From: Lunularia cruciata
Lineage: Eukaryota > Streptophyta > Marchantiopsida > Lunulariales > Lunulariaceae
Direction of reading: 5' to 3'
Length of the DNA: 64,000 nt
Assembly (NCBI GenBank): GCA_948567375.1
Contig: OX419757.1
Location: forward strand, 4,092,001-4,156,000
In this document: one piece after another, positions 1 through 12,839 of the stretch
How the letters are laid out: every line of letters begins with the position of its first letter
Numbering within the stretch: the first letter of the stretch is position 1
The notes under the pieces: generated by a model
The model's database searches: none
Told to the model about the DNA's origin: nothing
What the model saw: only the letters and a program-made list of their open reading frames with translations
Position numbers and translations under genes: made by a program

Positions 1-195
1 GAAACCTTTCTAAGCAAATATTGATGAAATCATCTTCCTCTCATCTCAAATTTTTTCACTCCACTTCCCTCCCAAGAATCAATAATATAGCTATCATGAC
101 TCTATGTAAATCCAATTGGCACTCTTATCCCATATATTTAAGCCGCATGCAACACATATCCCATTTGCATGGTGACCAAATCAATGAAGAGCAAG

Positions 196-640
196 TGTAA
201 AAGACCGAGGAGAAGAATAAGAGAATGGAAGATCACATTGGGACTCTTGAATGAGGTAAACTCCAAATGCCTAGCATGAACTTGGGCTTTGGTATTATAG
301 AGAACATACAAGGCTCTTTAAAGTTTATCAAGAAGCTTTCTAAAAGTAGTCTTTTTAGAATGTAAGCTAAACTAACCAAGAAACTTCTAAATAAGTTTCC
401 TTCTAAAAACTATCTACTTGGCATGCAAACTAAATTAGTTGGGAAGCTTTCAAAGAAAGTTTTTTCTAGAAGATACTTACTTGGTGTATAAACTAAATTA
501 GTCATAAAACTTCTCAAGAAATTATTTTTTTAGAAGTCACCACTTGGTGTACACATTATCTGATATTTGGATTGTGATCTGTTCTAGATACTTCTAGAAT
601 ATTGTTAGAATTTTAATTAATTTACTTTAAAACTTTAAAA
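196..640 (-). mobile_element. Decayed solo LTR, gypsy family A
   Basis: Read on the minus strand, this matches the 423-bp LTRs of the gypsy element at 16346-21935: the TGTAAAAGACC-like end at 196, the stretch matching the leader near the LTR end (about 215-290), and the repeated GAAGCTTTC / TTCTAGAAG blocks. The far end decays into AT-rich DNA around 600-640. The block near 541-560 resembles the A2 copy at 57565 more than A1. No primer site follows it on the element side, so it is best read as an old solo LTR. Confidence 0.75.
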
Positions 641-1053
641 ATCAAGCAAACAGAATCAACCAAGTACAAGAGGAAATGACCCCTAGAGCTATGAATTTAT
701 GTATTTAAAACAATTCCTTTTTCCTATCTTTTTCTTTTTACATGACCTCGTGGGCAATTTTGCGAGACCTGCAATATCTATTCTAGAAAGCCACTACTGC
801 AACTCCTTTCAATTGTCAATTGTCTACAGTGTTGATATCGTAGAGCTACATGATGGGACTAGCCAATAATCGATATATACCAAAGTGAGAGAAAGACCCT
901 CGTGGCTCCAATGAAAGAGTAAACTATAAAGCAGAAAGGCGCGCACTAAGATAAGAAACGAATGGAAGGAGTTTATCAAATAGTACAAGGAGAAACTTAA
1001 AAGGAAAACATGTACTTAGATTCCGATAGCGCCATGATAAAAAAAAAATTTTA

Positions 1054-1192
1054 TTAACCTTCAATAATATCAAATTAGAATCCTATTTGTAAAGTCTGTT
1101 GTCGTAGCGTCTTCTAAACTTTGTTCCGTTAACCTTCAATAATATCAAATTAGAATCCTATTTGTAAAGTCTGTTGTCGTAGCGTGTTCTAA
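1054..1192 (+). repeat. Tandem duplication, 75-bp period
   Basis: Two nearly identical 57-bp blocks beginning TTAACCTTCAATAATATC start at 1054 and 1129. Identity resumes with TTCTAAA after each block, giving a period of 75 bp. The blocks show no differences, so the duplication looks recent. Confidence 0.9.
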
Positions 1193-1304
1193 ATCCAGAT
1201 ATAACATCTTTCGATGTTTTTCAAGTACTTTTAGTGACTGACTTCATCATCATCCAATCATCCATGAGAATGATAGCAAGTACTAAAAGTAACAAGAACA
1301 ATTA

Positions 1305-1617
1305 ATTAATCTTTAATGTTGAAGACCGAGAAAAGGATCTACATCTTTGGGGGGATCCGCAAAATGTGTTTAATATAGTTGCACTTGTCTTTCACTAGAG
1401 GGCCAATCATTGGTGGCTAGATCGAGAACTCCAATCCAATAAACATCATTGAAGTAAGGAGAGCAATTAATCTTTAATGTTGAAGACCAAAGAAATATCG
1501 TGACCAACACATGTTGCAGGGTCCCCCAAAACTTGTTCTATATAGTTGCAATTGTCTTTGACTAGAGGGTATTGGCCAAACATTGGAGGCTAGATCCAGA
1601 ACTCTAATCCAATAAAG
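1305..1617 (+). repeat. Imperfect direct duplication, 161-bp offset
   Basis: The block starting ATTAATCTTTAATGTTGAAG at 1305 recurs at 1466. The two copies share, in order, the TATAGTTGCA, GTCTTT.ACTAGAGGG and GGCTAGATC.AGAACTC.AATCC stretches. They have diverged through substitutions and small gaps, so this is older than the duplication at 1054. Confidence 0.85.
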
Positions 1618-3507
1618 GTCGACGACGGTTTTGCACGTACATCATCATTGATCTGTTCTCCGCATGTGAGGTCATTTTCAAAAACGGAAAATATAACATT
1701 CAATTGGTATCAGCAGCATTCCGTCTAGGTTTTATCCTTGTACGACTTGATGGATTTTCATTGTTCTTGTTATCTATGCGGATCGCCCTTTCTTACATTC
1801 AGGGTTTTGGACTCTCTTACATGGATTTTAGACAAATCACAAATTCAAAGGAAGTGTTACTTGTTCTGCAGACAAAACTGATTCTACCTTCTATTTACAA
1901 TATGTTCAATTTGCTCCTCGTTATCTTACTTGCTTCGAATTAGTATTATTATAGTAACATTACAGGGGTAGAGGTTTTCCTGATCTTTTGAGATTAGTGT
2001 AGAGTGATTATGACATTGAGACGGATTTACTATAATGTATGATTATGCTTTATAAGAATTGATATAAAACTGCACAAGGTTGAGATTACAGAGACACGGG
2101 CTATCGTAAAAGGCCTCTCTTGAAACTCAATTTTTTTCATTAGCTTTTACTTTAGCTGTTAGACGAATCCATCTATCAACTTTAAGCAAACTTCTTGTGA
2201 TCTACCATAGAGCGTAAAATATACCCTATTGGAAACTTTAAATATCCAACCATAGTTTTGAATGTCCAAATCTACACTGTAAATGTTCAAATTTATAATT
2301 CAAATGATTTAGCTTAAGATTCACATATTGAAAATTGTAAAATAAAAGTCTGAACTAGCAACTCAAATTTTCAAACTTGTCTACCATAAGTCCAAACTTG
2401 CAACCCAAAAAGTCAAATTTGTATCTTAAATCTCCAAACTTGCATTTTAGTTTTTCTAGAAAATATTTTTTTTAAATGAAAAATAAATAATCAATGAAAC
2501 AACGTATAAATATAAAATTAAAATAAATATAACAAAAGAAACAAATAATTTCTAAATCAGCTAGTACTATTCATCACCAAATCTAGAAGGTATAATGAAT
2601 CTACAAATTCTTGATAACAAGATATAACGCTGCCCTAAAACTAGAGAGGAGAAGGGCAAGTCTCTATATAACTTGAATGTTTTATGATCCAATTCCACAC
2701 AAAAAAATTTATAATAAACAACTTTATGAAGAGATTTACATTTTGAAAGAAGAGAAAATAAAAATATGACTTATAATTGAAAAATTAACTATTTAATTAA
2801 TACTTCAATTTTCAAAGTTTTTAGAGAAAAGAAAATTATTCTCATCATTAATCATAAACTCTGTGATATAAAGACCTGACTTGGAGAGAAAACAGTACTC
2901 AAAGGTATAAATTTTACTCCAAAACATACAAAGAGAAGAAATCATAATAAAGCCACCAGTTATGAGAAAGGAACTTAATATTTATTAATTTACGTATTAA
3001 AATCATATTCATAATTATAATTCTTCTTTAGATTAAATTTATAGTTCTTTTGAAGGTCTACAAGCGCTCTCCCTCTGGTCAGGTGCTGCTCACCTTCTCC
3101 ATCAGCCGAATGGTGGCAAAGATATTTACCCATGATACAATTAAAGACACAGTATTTGCAGTGATATAGGGAAGTGGTTTCACCACTTGGAGGGATAGTT
3201 AATATTGCATTGAAGACATCATAGATCACTGCAGATTTGTATATACATCAAGAGATTAGATGATAGTAGTAAATGTTAAAGATTCCACACGTGATGCAAT
3301 ATGGGAGGAGTTAAATACCACCCTCCTAGATGAATGGCATGTGGATTAGCAAAGGTATAGAAGTAGGTAATGAAGTTATCTTTGTTCTTTGAACCTTTAG
3401 AATCATACAGATTGAATTCGACACATTTGTCAAAGGTTCCATACAAATTTACCATGTTTATCAAGGAGGGTACAAGAGCTTATCCTATAGATGATATAAA
3501 ATATCAC

Positions 3508-3716
3508 TTTTAATTTTCTATTTGGTATCACACTTTAGATATCGGATATCCATTACTTTCCAAATAACACTAGCTGGTCCATTTTCAATTTCTTATTTGG
3601 TAACATACTTTAGACATGGGGTATCCATTACTTTCCAAACAACATTAGCTAGTGCACTTTTAATTTCTTATTTTCTAACATATTTTAGACACTAGGTATC
3701 CATTACTTTCCAAAGG
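3508..3716 (+). repeat. Three tandem copies of a ~75-bp unit
   Basis: Units begin at 3508, 3582 and 3658. Each has TTT(T/C)AATTT, then TAT.T.GGTA/CTAACA, then a TATCCATTACTTTCCAAA block. The period is 74-76 bp. The third unit is shortened at about 3716. Confidence 0.85.
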
Positions 3717-6626
3717 AGAGTATTGAGATTTAAACCTAATTTTAGAGCTTTTGATAAGAGTATTTTGGAAGTCTTTGGTGATATCATCGGACCAAGGACA
3801 TTTGAGCATGGGTTGGGGGATTTGACACAGAAACAAACATCTTTACCAATTGTGTGTGGATGGATAGGCTTACCATCTATGGAGGAGACGACACCTATAG
3901 CATTTTAGGTAGTTGTGCTCTCTTGGCACCCCTACTTTTCATCTCATTTTGTGCTTGTTGATAAGCTAGTTTTGGAGACATATGTGACTGAGGTGAAAGA
4001 GGGATCATTTTCTCTCCAGGTGTTGTTGCAACAGACAAGAGATGGTCTATCCCCACGGACATGGAAGGACCTTCCCTCCTTTGCGTCATTATCATTAGAT
4101 TGGATCAAAGGTTTGCAGTCTTCCTTGATGGAGTGACAAGTATACATATGCTACATTCTCTCTTAGTTGACTTGTCCATTCCTCAAGCCACTAGAGCATG
4201 TCTTTGCTCTTGCTCTAGCAAGGGTGCAAGCTCATGCATCCTAGCTTGATCGTTAGTTAGGGAATTCCAACTTGCACCAGCCACCTTCTCTACAATGATG
4301 AGACCTAGGTTTGGTCCACCAATTTGCATCTTTGTTACTCACTTGTGAGTGTGGTTCTACACTAGATGCAACCGTGGTCCATATGACATGGTGCCCTTTT
4401 GGAGGACATAGGATAGCTACCCATGATTGCATCAAGGATATAGTGTTTGCTATGGCACGAGAGAGTGGATACCTTGATTGGAGGGAGCATTCATATTCTT
4501 CGCAGACTACATGTGTCAGAGCAGACTTATACTTGGTATGAGATGATCACATGATGTTGGCGGAGGTTGTGGTTATAGGCCCTATGCATGATGCAGTTTA
4601 GAGGGAGTGATTACTCATCTTCCTAGATGGGTGGCGAGTGGAGCAGCAACATGTCAGGTCACCAAGTATATGGGTATGCAACAAGGACATCTCTTTGTTC
4701 CTCTAGCCTTGAGTTATATGGAGTAATGGACATGGTGTTCTACACATTTGTCAAAAGTGCACAAGAGCTTATCATATTAGGGGTAAGGGAGTACCACTCT
4801 CACTCTCATACTTTGTAGCATATTTTAGACAGTATACTTAGAGCATTGGCAGTGCAATCCATAGGAGAGCAATCACACTAGGTGATACTTCTTTGGATGC
4901 TCCAGTAATTTGTATACCTTCAGACTTGCATGGCTTGGATATTTTAGATGTGGCAGGGTAGATTTCTCATTTCCCCAGCAGTATTGGGGTCTAGCCCCAT
5001 GTTACCTCTTTTGTCCCTCCCTTGTAAGGCTTGATGGGGTTCTTCTCCTCCTTCATGTGTTCCACGTGGTAGCCTTTTTCTTATTTTAGCTTATAAATCT
5101 TATAAATCTTATGCTGTCGGTCTGATGGGGACTTCCGTCTTTTTCTTATCCCATGTGACGTCTGCTCATTAGGGATTACTAAGTTTGGATTGATGAAAGG
5201 GTTTGGTTTGGAACTTACCCTGTTCCTACGGGGGATGCCGATGATGTGCTCTTTGTTCGTCTTGCACTTTTTACTGATTTGTCTTTGTTGTCTTCGGGTA
5301 TACTAGTATACTTTCTTTAGCTGTGCACGTTAGAGTCTGTTTGTGTTCGTTATTTCTGTAACATTCCTATTTTTAGACTGTCAACAGCATACCAATATCC
5401 GTCACCTAAGATACGACGAGGGACACTATCGTATTTGTCCTCTTCGGATTCATCTATTCTGTAATGGCTACTTCAAGGAGTGATATGATTCGAGTTCGGA
5501 CTCACACGATGGAGCTGCAATGGAGCTCATTTCGCTCCTATGAGTATCTGCTACATGATTCCCTGCCTGAGCGTCACTAAATGTCAAAATAAACCTGAGG
5601 ATTCGTCAAAAAGCGCTTGAAAAGGTCCACCTGGCGGTGCAAACAGAATTAATCCCCGAGGGATTTATACCAATGGTAATTCTTTTCAAGAGAAGGACCT
5701 TGCAACAGGGATGCTACTCTGCAAAATTCCAGAGCACCTTTGGATTCGCGACAAGGAGAAAGAGGGATCTGAACCATATATAGTACACACAGAATCGACA
5801 CCAGAGTAGCAACATACGCACTATCTGGTTTCCTCAAATAGTCATTAGTAAAAACTAGTGATTAACCAGTTGATTTGAGAGCAAATCCCCAAATGAAGTG
5901 GTCACTACAGTAGTTTGAATGCGTGCATGTACCGCCAGCTTCCTAAACCTGAGTAGCAGCCCAGGTGCAAGCGCCAGCGAGCTCAGGATATAAAACATTG
6001 TAAAGCTCAAGGATAGCTATACTCATTCGGTGGGAGTACTCATGTCTTCACCTCGAGACACAGGTATCGAAGCAACCGTGTCGTGTGCTCGGGTCTGGAA
6101 GTAAAGTCCAGCACTACGTGCGTACATTCTCCTATTGCTGTCTCCTTTCAAAGGCTGCGAGTCAGTTAATACCAGCAGTATGGCGTTACCATTGGCGCAC
6201 ACTGTCTCAACACGGAACTTAATTTCGATGGACCTGCAAATAAAGCCCAACACGGGATCAAGAAAACAACGTGAGCTTCTGAAGATTGGAGTAAACAGAA
6301 GTCCAGGTGAGTGGATGTGGATGAAAACCAGATATATCGTAACATTTCTAACTCGATGTTATACAGCAGCACTCTAAGTCTTGGAGCATTTCTCTGAACT
6401 CTCGGCTCTCCGTGAGCTTACCAATATATATTCGACTCATATTCTTTTGTGTCCCTTACTAAATATAAAGCTAAGATTTGACATAATATATCAATCTGAA
6501 GTTCAGTTCCTGCATATTTTACCACAAACATTTGGACAAAGTCAGCCGTGGAAATACTGTAGAGTTTGTAATTGGTCCAATTCTGGATGCATTTTTGTAC
6601 AGCTCAAACTATGGTAGACTGAAACG
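3717..6626. other. Intergenic DNA upstream of the dioxygenase gene
   Basis: No frame here gives a recognisable protein. Short frames between 3723 and 4818 look like decayed repeat DNA: the CACATTTGTCAAA...ACAAGAGCTTATC pattern near 4745-4775 echoes 3422-3484. From about 5400 the GC content rises toward the gene, and the promoter and 5' UTR should lie in the last kilobase. TATATAT at about 6423 and AATATATC near 6486 are possible TATA-like sites, but nothing decides between them. Confidence 0.5.
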
Positions 6627-9600
6627 ATGAGTGTTTCCGCGGCAGCAAACAGCGCAATACCACCAGTGAAGACTTCCTGCACCGCGCAGTTGGTGGTAGA
6701 GGAGGACATAGGCTTGATTCCAAGAAAGAAGCCCTCTGGAAGATCACTGGAAAGAAAACCCAGCGGAGAAGTGAAATTGAGGGATGCCGACGATAACAAC
6801 GTGGATCCTTTCGCCTTTCAGGACTATCAGTTTCTCTTCAGAGGACAACGGGAGGAGGTCGAACCCATTCCACTAGAAGTCGTGGAAGGTCAAGTACCAG
6901 TCGATCTTCAGGGAACTTACTACTTGCAAGGTCCGGGCATTTTCAGTGATGATCATGGATCTCAAGTTTCCCCGCTCGATGGACACGGTTACACTCGAAA
7001 ATTTTCTTTAAGGACAGGCTCCGTCGAGTACTCGGCAAAGTATGCTTGTGACCACAACATTTCGTCTCTGTTCTATGTAAAATATCTCCAGTGATTCCAG
7101 AACAACCAGATATGTTGGGTGTCTGATATATATTGCAGAAGTTTTAATTGCTTGAATTCAAAGGCTGCAATCCGATATACAAGTAATCCTTTAAATTCTA
7201 ATGATGTTTTGCCATTCCGCAGGTATGTCGGGACTGAAGCTCGGGAGGAAGAGTTCGACAAGGACAGTAACTCCTGGAAATTTACGTATCGAGGTCCGTT
7301 TTCAGTGCTCAAGAAAGGGACGAGAGTTGGAAATCTAAAAGTCATGAAGAATGTGGCCAATACCAGCATATTTGAGTGGGGAGGGAAACTCATGTGTCTG
7401 TACGAAGGAGGACAGCCACATCAAGTGGATCCGACCTCGCTCAACACAATAGGTCTCGTGCGGATGTGCCATGATGAGAAGACCTTTGACGACGTCATGA
7501 ACTACGTCAAGTTTAAAATCAGGAGGGCCACGGAGAAGGTGTGGAACTGTGCACTGATTGCCTATACCTTAAAGAAAGCTACGATCGCTATGGCAGCCAC
7601 CATTTTACAACCCATTCTCATAGGTGAGCCGATTTACGATCTTTCACAGCAAGTAATGGATTCCTCACCAGTTTATGTCCTCATCCTGCAAACTGAGTTC
7701 AGATAAAACGCGTGTTAGAAGTCCTCTCTATATATAGGTACTCAGCTTGGTGGCTGTTTCCAAACAACGCAGGTATGTTTGCGATGCCAGGAGAGAGAAT
7801 GCTTGCTCACGTGAAAATAGATTCGCAGCGTGAGCGGCTGGTTGCCATAACGTTCCGTCCGGAAGACATGTTGCTCCCGAAGAGTTCTTTAACAATTTAT
7901 GGTGAGATTCTGTCAACTTCATGGAAAACTACCCTTAATTAAAACCAATTCAGTAACTGTCTGTTGAATCAGAAACTTGTTCAATTAAAGGCCCGTCCTA
8001 CTACTCGCTTGCCGTAAAAGAGCAGCACCATATTGGGGAGCAAGTGAATAATTCTACCATTTCTGTGCAGAATTTGATAAGGATTTGAAGCTGCTCCAGA
8101 GGCAACGCTTCACCATCAATGATCATATGATGGTTCATGATTGGAGCTTGACTGAGAATCATTATGTCATTGTTGCTAATCGAGTGAAGCTGAACTCTTT
8201 CGGTGAGTTTTTCAGGTTTTAAGAACGTCCCAATTAGGGGAAAATACTACTTACAAACAGACGAATTGTATATCCTGGAAAATCCATAGATCATTCGAGT
8301 CTTCGTGTAAAAGCTGATGCGAAGAGATTAATTCCTTCTCACTACATGTTTATTCTGCTAAGCAGGCAAACTTGGTGCTGCCATATCAGGTGTAGCACCC
8401 ATGATCAATGCTATTGCCTTGGATGACTCCCTACCGCACACTCCCATGTATCTGTTGCCACGAAACCCACGTGAGGAAGAATCGGGAATAGCAAGAAACT
8501 GGAGAAGTCCGGTAAAAATTCCAAAGCAGTTTTGGCTCATCCATGCTTCCAATGCTTACGAAGAACCCTGCTCTGATGGAAGGACTCGCGTTGTGTTCGA
8601 AGGCACTGCATCATCGTATAAGTGGTTCAATTTTACGCACATGTTTGGTAAGTCAACGTATGGAAAATTATAAACCAATTTCTTCGGATCAGAAGTCTGA
8701 CGGGTTTTTGCAAGCAGCTATAAGAGTCAACATAGGAGCTTACAAGTCCATCCATTCATTAAATTGTGCAGGTTATGACTGGAATAGGATGAAGTTGGAC
8801 CCCACCGTGATGAATGATGCTAACTCTACCGAACCAATTGTGGGAAAGAAGTCGGCAATGCGTCTCATGAGGGTTGTTGCCACCCTTCCCAGCTCTACAT
8901 ATGACGTGGATGCCGAGCCTGACTGTCAGTTTCAGGATTTTCAAAGCTGTCCCTGGTCTTGTGATTTCCCATGTGTAAACCCGGCATTGCTCACCTTGAA
9001 GCACCAGTACACCTATGTAGCTGCCACCTCAGGCGTTCGCGAGAAGCTGCAACATTTCCCATTCGACACAGTGGCTAAGATCAGTAGTTCCGCTTCCAGC
9101 AGACCTGTTTCCAAGTGGTGGGCTGGAGAGCGGTCATTTGTAGGAGAACCCGTATTTGTAAGAAAGCCCAATTCTACAGAACCAGGCACTGCAGGGTTTG
9201 TGGAGGATGATGGTTATCTGATTCTTGTACAGGTATCCCTTCGTTTTCATTGAATACGCTCTTTGAAGCTACAGTATTTGTTAATTGATGTTGTCGAACT
9301 TGGTTCCATCCGCCGTCGACACGAAGTGATCTAGACTTATACGACCTCAAAGCAGGATAAACTGTCTATGTTGAAAGTATAAGATACTTCTTTTCCGGAT
9401 AATAGTATTTGGTTCCTTGTACTGCTATTGACAAATCTCGCTTGGTGCATGTTCGTTTCTGATGTATGCAGTACTCAGCCGAGGAGCAAATGTGCTATCT
9501 TGTAATTTTAGATGCTCAACTTCTTGGGCAAGACAGTGCCCTTGTCGCGCGTCTCAGAGTTCCGCGAGAGTACACCTTCCCCATGGGATTCCATTCTTTT

Positions 9601-9642
9601 TGGGAGGAAACTGCTCCACTTTCAACGAGAAGCGTTGTGTGA
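6627..9642 (+). CDS. Carotenoid cleavage dioxygenase, zaxinone-synthase-like
   Basis: Seven exons by my splice model: 6627-7039, 7223-7623, 7773-7901, 8071-8202, 8366-8647, 8772-9232, 9472-9642. All introns are GT-AG, phases agree, and the product is 662 aa. The ATG is the first Met after an in-frame TAG at 6615. Seen: DLQGTYYLQGPG and PLDGHGYTRKFSL near the N-terminus; NVANTS, WGGKLMCLYEGG and HQVDP in exon 2; and four iron-ligand histidine contexts, MLAHVKID (H284), VHDWSLTEN (H337), LIHASNAYEE (H418) and FPMGFHSFW (H647). Family knowledge: these enzymes use non-haem Fe(II) and O2 to cut carotenoid or apocarotenoid double bonds, usually in plastids. YEFD-like, MLLPKS and NAYEE blocks and the His1 spacing resemble the zaxinone-synthase-like clade, which makes a growth-regulating apocarotenoid; that sub-clade call and the substrate are inference. 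No key residue is missing. It is the best-preserved gene in the window. Confidence 0.93.
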
Positions 9643-11639
9643 CATAATGAAACATTCAGCTACCATATATAGCCACTGTCTATTCTTGTACCATAGGTAA
9701 ATTGGTTCTCTGTACATATATTATGCTAAGCCATCGCGCAAAAACGCATATGTATAGAAGCAAGATTTTTGCATCTCCATTTTGTATAAAATCAGATCCC
9801 TTACCAGTTGAAAATTTGTGAGTCAGCCAGCAATGCATCTACTACAAGTCGTTGAGCTTATGGATGCATGGGTCTCTCAGAATTAGCTCTTAGTTATTGG
9901 TTATGCAGTGCAATACGTACACGTAGTTGAACTTTACTCATATGAATGACGGTACATCCCAACCAGTTTCACGGATCCATTGTCAGTACACACTGTATTG
10001 TTACACATGTACATCTAGAGCTGAAAATGCATATGAAATTTAGTTCAAGACTCTTGCCTTCAGTTCAGGTTGGACTTAGTGTTAAGTGATTTTACCACAC
10101 CATACTGTTGTAACAACCTTCTGACCTCGAAACGTTTTTCTGATCAGAAAATTTCTCGAATGAGCAGCAGCAAGGGGCTTGCATCGTTACTTCAAGTCCC
10201 GCAGATGTACTGAACTTACTTCAAATCATGGTGATCCCCAGCTCATTTAATTCCCTCCCCCACGATACTTGAATCTATCTATATTACTGACGACATGGAC
10301 TGATTCAAGAGCCACTGAATTACTACTTGTAGTAATCTTGAATTTCGGAATTTCAAGATTGTTCAAGATTTCGGCACTACAAGAATTACTTGTAACTCCG
10401 AAATTCAAGATACGCAAAGCGATAGGAGAAGAGTGGAGTGAATGAAGTCGATGGTACCGACGGACGATCTCACTTACTCCCGATCAAGAAAGCGGAATTC
10501 ATACATGCAGATAAATAGTTCTCCTCAAAACTTCAACACGATCGAATTGGATAGAGGACGCCAAGAGTATGTCAACTGTGGAAAAGTCTGGGAAGTGAAG
10601 TCAAGGTTCAGAATTACGCAGAACACGTAAGCTTGTCATGATCATTAGAGATGCAATTGGGTATACATCTGTTCTGCAAGATCACCAAATATTATGGAAA
10701 ATCATATAGGAAGTCAAATGCATAAGACCCTGTTTGCTCTCATATTTTTATGAGATTCGATCCTAGGACCCAACTGTATCTACAAGCAACTTTTGTAATA
10801 TGACGAGAAGGAAATACCTCTTCATGTACATTCTGGCGGGGCAAAGGTCGTCAATTTATATGGAACGTGGCTGGATCAGGGATCGCATGTAGCGTAGTCG
10901 ACAGTTGATAATGCCGTTAACATATTTCTTCATGAACTCCTCGGAGGACTCGTCACGATTCAAATCAGTCCGTTAAATGGATTTTTATGAGCACAATGTG
11001 TTTCTTGCTATCTAGAAGATTGCACAAAATCCATTTGATAAACTCAATGTTGAAAACAGAGGAGCGAAAATTAGCCGAGTCTATCTTGATCTTGAAGATT
11101 TTCTCCTAAAGGTTTTGATTGTGTCTCTTTCTTTCAATCCTTAGCCTTAAGATTAGTCGTGAGATTGAGCTTTTGAGGTAAAAGATAAGACTAATACTTC
11201 CACTTATTTCAATCCATAGTATTAGTTTAGCAATATTATCCTCAGATTTAGCATTGGAGAGAGTTTTCTCAAAACTTACAAGCTTAAAGATGATGTGTGA
11301 GAGGCTTCTTCATATTTGGATCAACATCATGACATCCTCCCAATTAGTTGAGATTAACTTCATTCACTTCTCATATTTGGAGGAGCTATTCCACTCTTAA
11401 GAATTGTGCAACAAACTTGTGCTCAAATGGAGTAATCCTTGAGTGTGTCCACTTCAAATAACAAGAAGAGCAAAAATAGTCCGACAAATTCAAGAGGAAT
11501 GAGAGATGGACTTGCAACACTCAAACAAAAGCGCAAGGACATAATCACCTCGACAACTCAAGTTTTGGAGGTAGTGGACTCCCTGGATGCACTCATTAAG
11601 GCAAGAAAATCCATGGGAGATAAGATTTAAGTGCATTGG
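9643..11639. other. 3' flank of the dioxygenase gene and intergenic DNA
   Basis: The first several hundred bases presumably include the 3' UTR, but no clear AATAAA signal stands out. Small frames at 10442-10630 and 11439-11630 show no recognised domain. A hairpin-forming repeat lies at 10335-10411. The stretch ends at the copia-1 insertion point. Confidence 0.5.
10335..10411. repeat. Inverted repeat, 15-bp arms
   Basis: ATCTTGAATTTCGGA at 10335-10349 is the exact reverse complement of TCCGAAATTCAAGAT at 10397-10411, with a 47-base loop. Part of the arm recurs inside the loop (TTTCAAGATT, TTCAAGATTTCGG), so alternative pairings exist. It could be a small MITE remnant. Confidence 0.7.
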
Positions 11640-12030
11640 TGTTGATTTGTCTTGCTATTTTATTTAGGAATGAAAACATTTTAGATCCAACAGTAGATGA
11701 CCTTTTATGATCTAATAGTAGACTTGTTTTCTAGTACTTGGCTAAGCGTCTTAGGTGGCTTGGGTTTTGGGCCTTGAGTGTAGGCAGGAAAACACCACTA
11801 AGAGATCCACAAAGGTCCATGAAGGGATCTAGAGTATTCTTGAGGACTTGAATGAGGAGAGATGATCATGGAATGTTTAGTGTGTGAAGTGCTTCAATAA
11901 ATTATATGTGAGAGTGTTTGGCCATGGATGTTGCTTCCAAGATAAGAAATGAACCACATATATTTTATGTTTCTTTAGTGAGTGTATCTTTGCTCATGTG
12001 TGGATATCTTGTGTATAGTTTCTTCTAGCA
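11640..12030 (+). repeat. copia-1 5' LTR
   Basis: Starts TGTTGATTTG and ends TTCTAGCA just before a primer-site-like sequence. It aligns along its length with 22289-22707, for example GATGACCTTTTATGAT, AAAGGTCCATGAAGGG and TGCTTCAATAAAT. Confidence 0.85.
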
Positions 12031-12031
12031 A

Positions 12032-12046
12032 TTATATCAGAGCAAG
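12032..12046 (+). other. copia-1 primer-binding site
   Basis: TTATATCAGAGCAAG directly after the 5' LTR matches the plant tRNA-iMet primer site TGGTATCAGAGC except at the first few bases. Confidence 0.6.
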
Positions 12047-12065
12047 GTGATTTAGAAATTCACAA

Positions 12066-12800
12066 TGGTGTGAAGAATATCAATCTCAAATGCAAAGTTT
12101 GCAAGGGAGAAATTTGATGGGAAGAACAACTTCATGTGGTAACTAAAGGTGAGTGATTTGCTTGTTAGCAAGGGCTCCATAGAATGCTAGACAAGAAACC
12201 AGAGAACAAGAGTGACAATGAGTGGGAGGGCTATTAGTAAATCGGATTAAATCTTGCTAATGAAGTGTTGTATATGAATAAGGACTCAGCCCCAAAGCTA
12301 TAGTCCAAATTGGAAAGTTTATATATGACAAAGTTCTTGAAAAATCTATTGTAGCTAAAACAGAGGTTCTACATATTCTTTATAAAGGAGTGCAAAATCA
12401 TCGTTGAGAACCTCAACTGGTTAACAAAGTCCTTTGTGTATAGAGGTTACCTTAAAAGAGGAGGATAAAGCATTTTGTAACTGACTTCATTTTTATTAGC
12501 ATCTATTAACAATGATTTTGTATGTAAAAGATGATATAGCTTTTGAGGATTTCACTTCAACCTTACTATCAAATGAGATGTGTTGAAGACCTAACCAAGA
12601 GGGTAGAAAACTTGAGGCTTTGTTTATTAGAGGTAGGACAAAAGACAGAGGGTAGGACAAGGGTAAATCTAGATCAAACTCTAGACATGGAGGCACCAAA
12701 GAAAAATGTTTGGTTTGCAGGAAGGTATGGCATTTCAAGAAAGATTGTACAAGTCAGAAGCCTAAACCTAGTGGAGATAAAGGTCAATTTTCAAATCAAT
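12066..12800 (+). pseudogene. copia-1 gag relic
   Basis: The start region reads NAKFAREKFDGKNNFMW, the typical copia gag opening, before an in-frame stop. Near the end, 12707-12748 reads C-L-V-C-R-K-V-W-H-F-K-K-D-C, an intact CX2CX4HX4C zinc knuckle for RNA binding, followed by a basic QKPKP tail. Stops and frameshifts separate the two parts, so no capsid protein can be made. Identification rests on order and motifs; the middle is too decayed to read with confidence. Confidence 0.8.
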
Positions 12801-12839
12801 AAACTATAGCAAATCAACTAGATCTGTGTAGTATGTTCT

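Larger units (their letters stand above)
641..3507. other. AT-rich intergenic DNA
   Basis: No convincing gene. The 79-aa frame at 1704-1943 (+) has no recognisable domain. The stretch holds two local duplications, listed separately. Confidence 0.6.

Noticed and set aside
1704-1943. 79-aa frame next to TTGGTATCAGCAGC, which resembles a tRNA-iMet primer site
   Set aside because: No LTR precedes the site and the frame has no gag-like features; chance resemblance is likely.
11439-11630. 63-aa Lys/Ser-rich frame just before the copia-1 5' LTR
   Set aside because: No domain, no splice context, and low complexity; not enough to call a gene.
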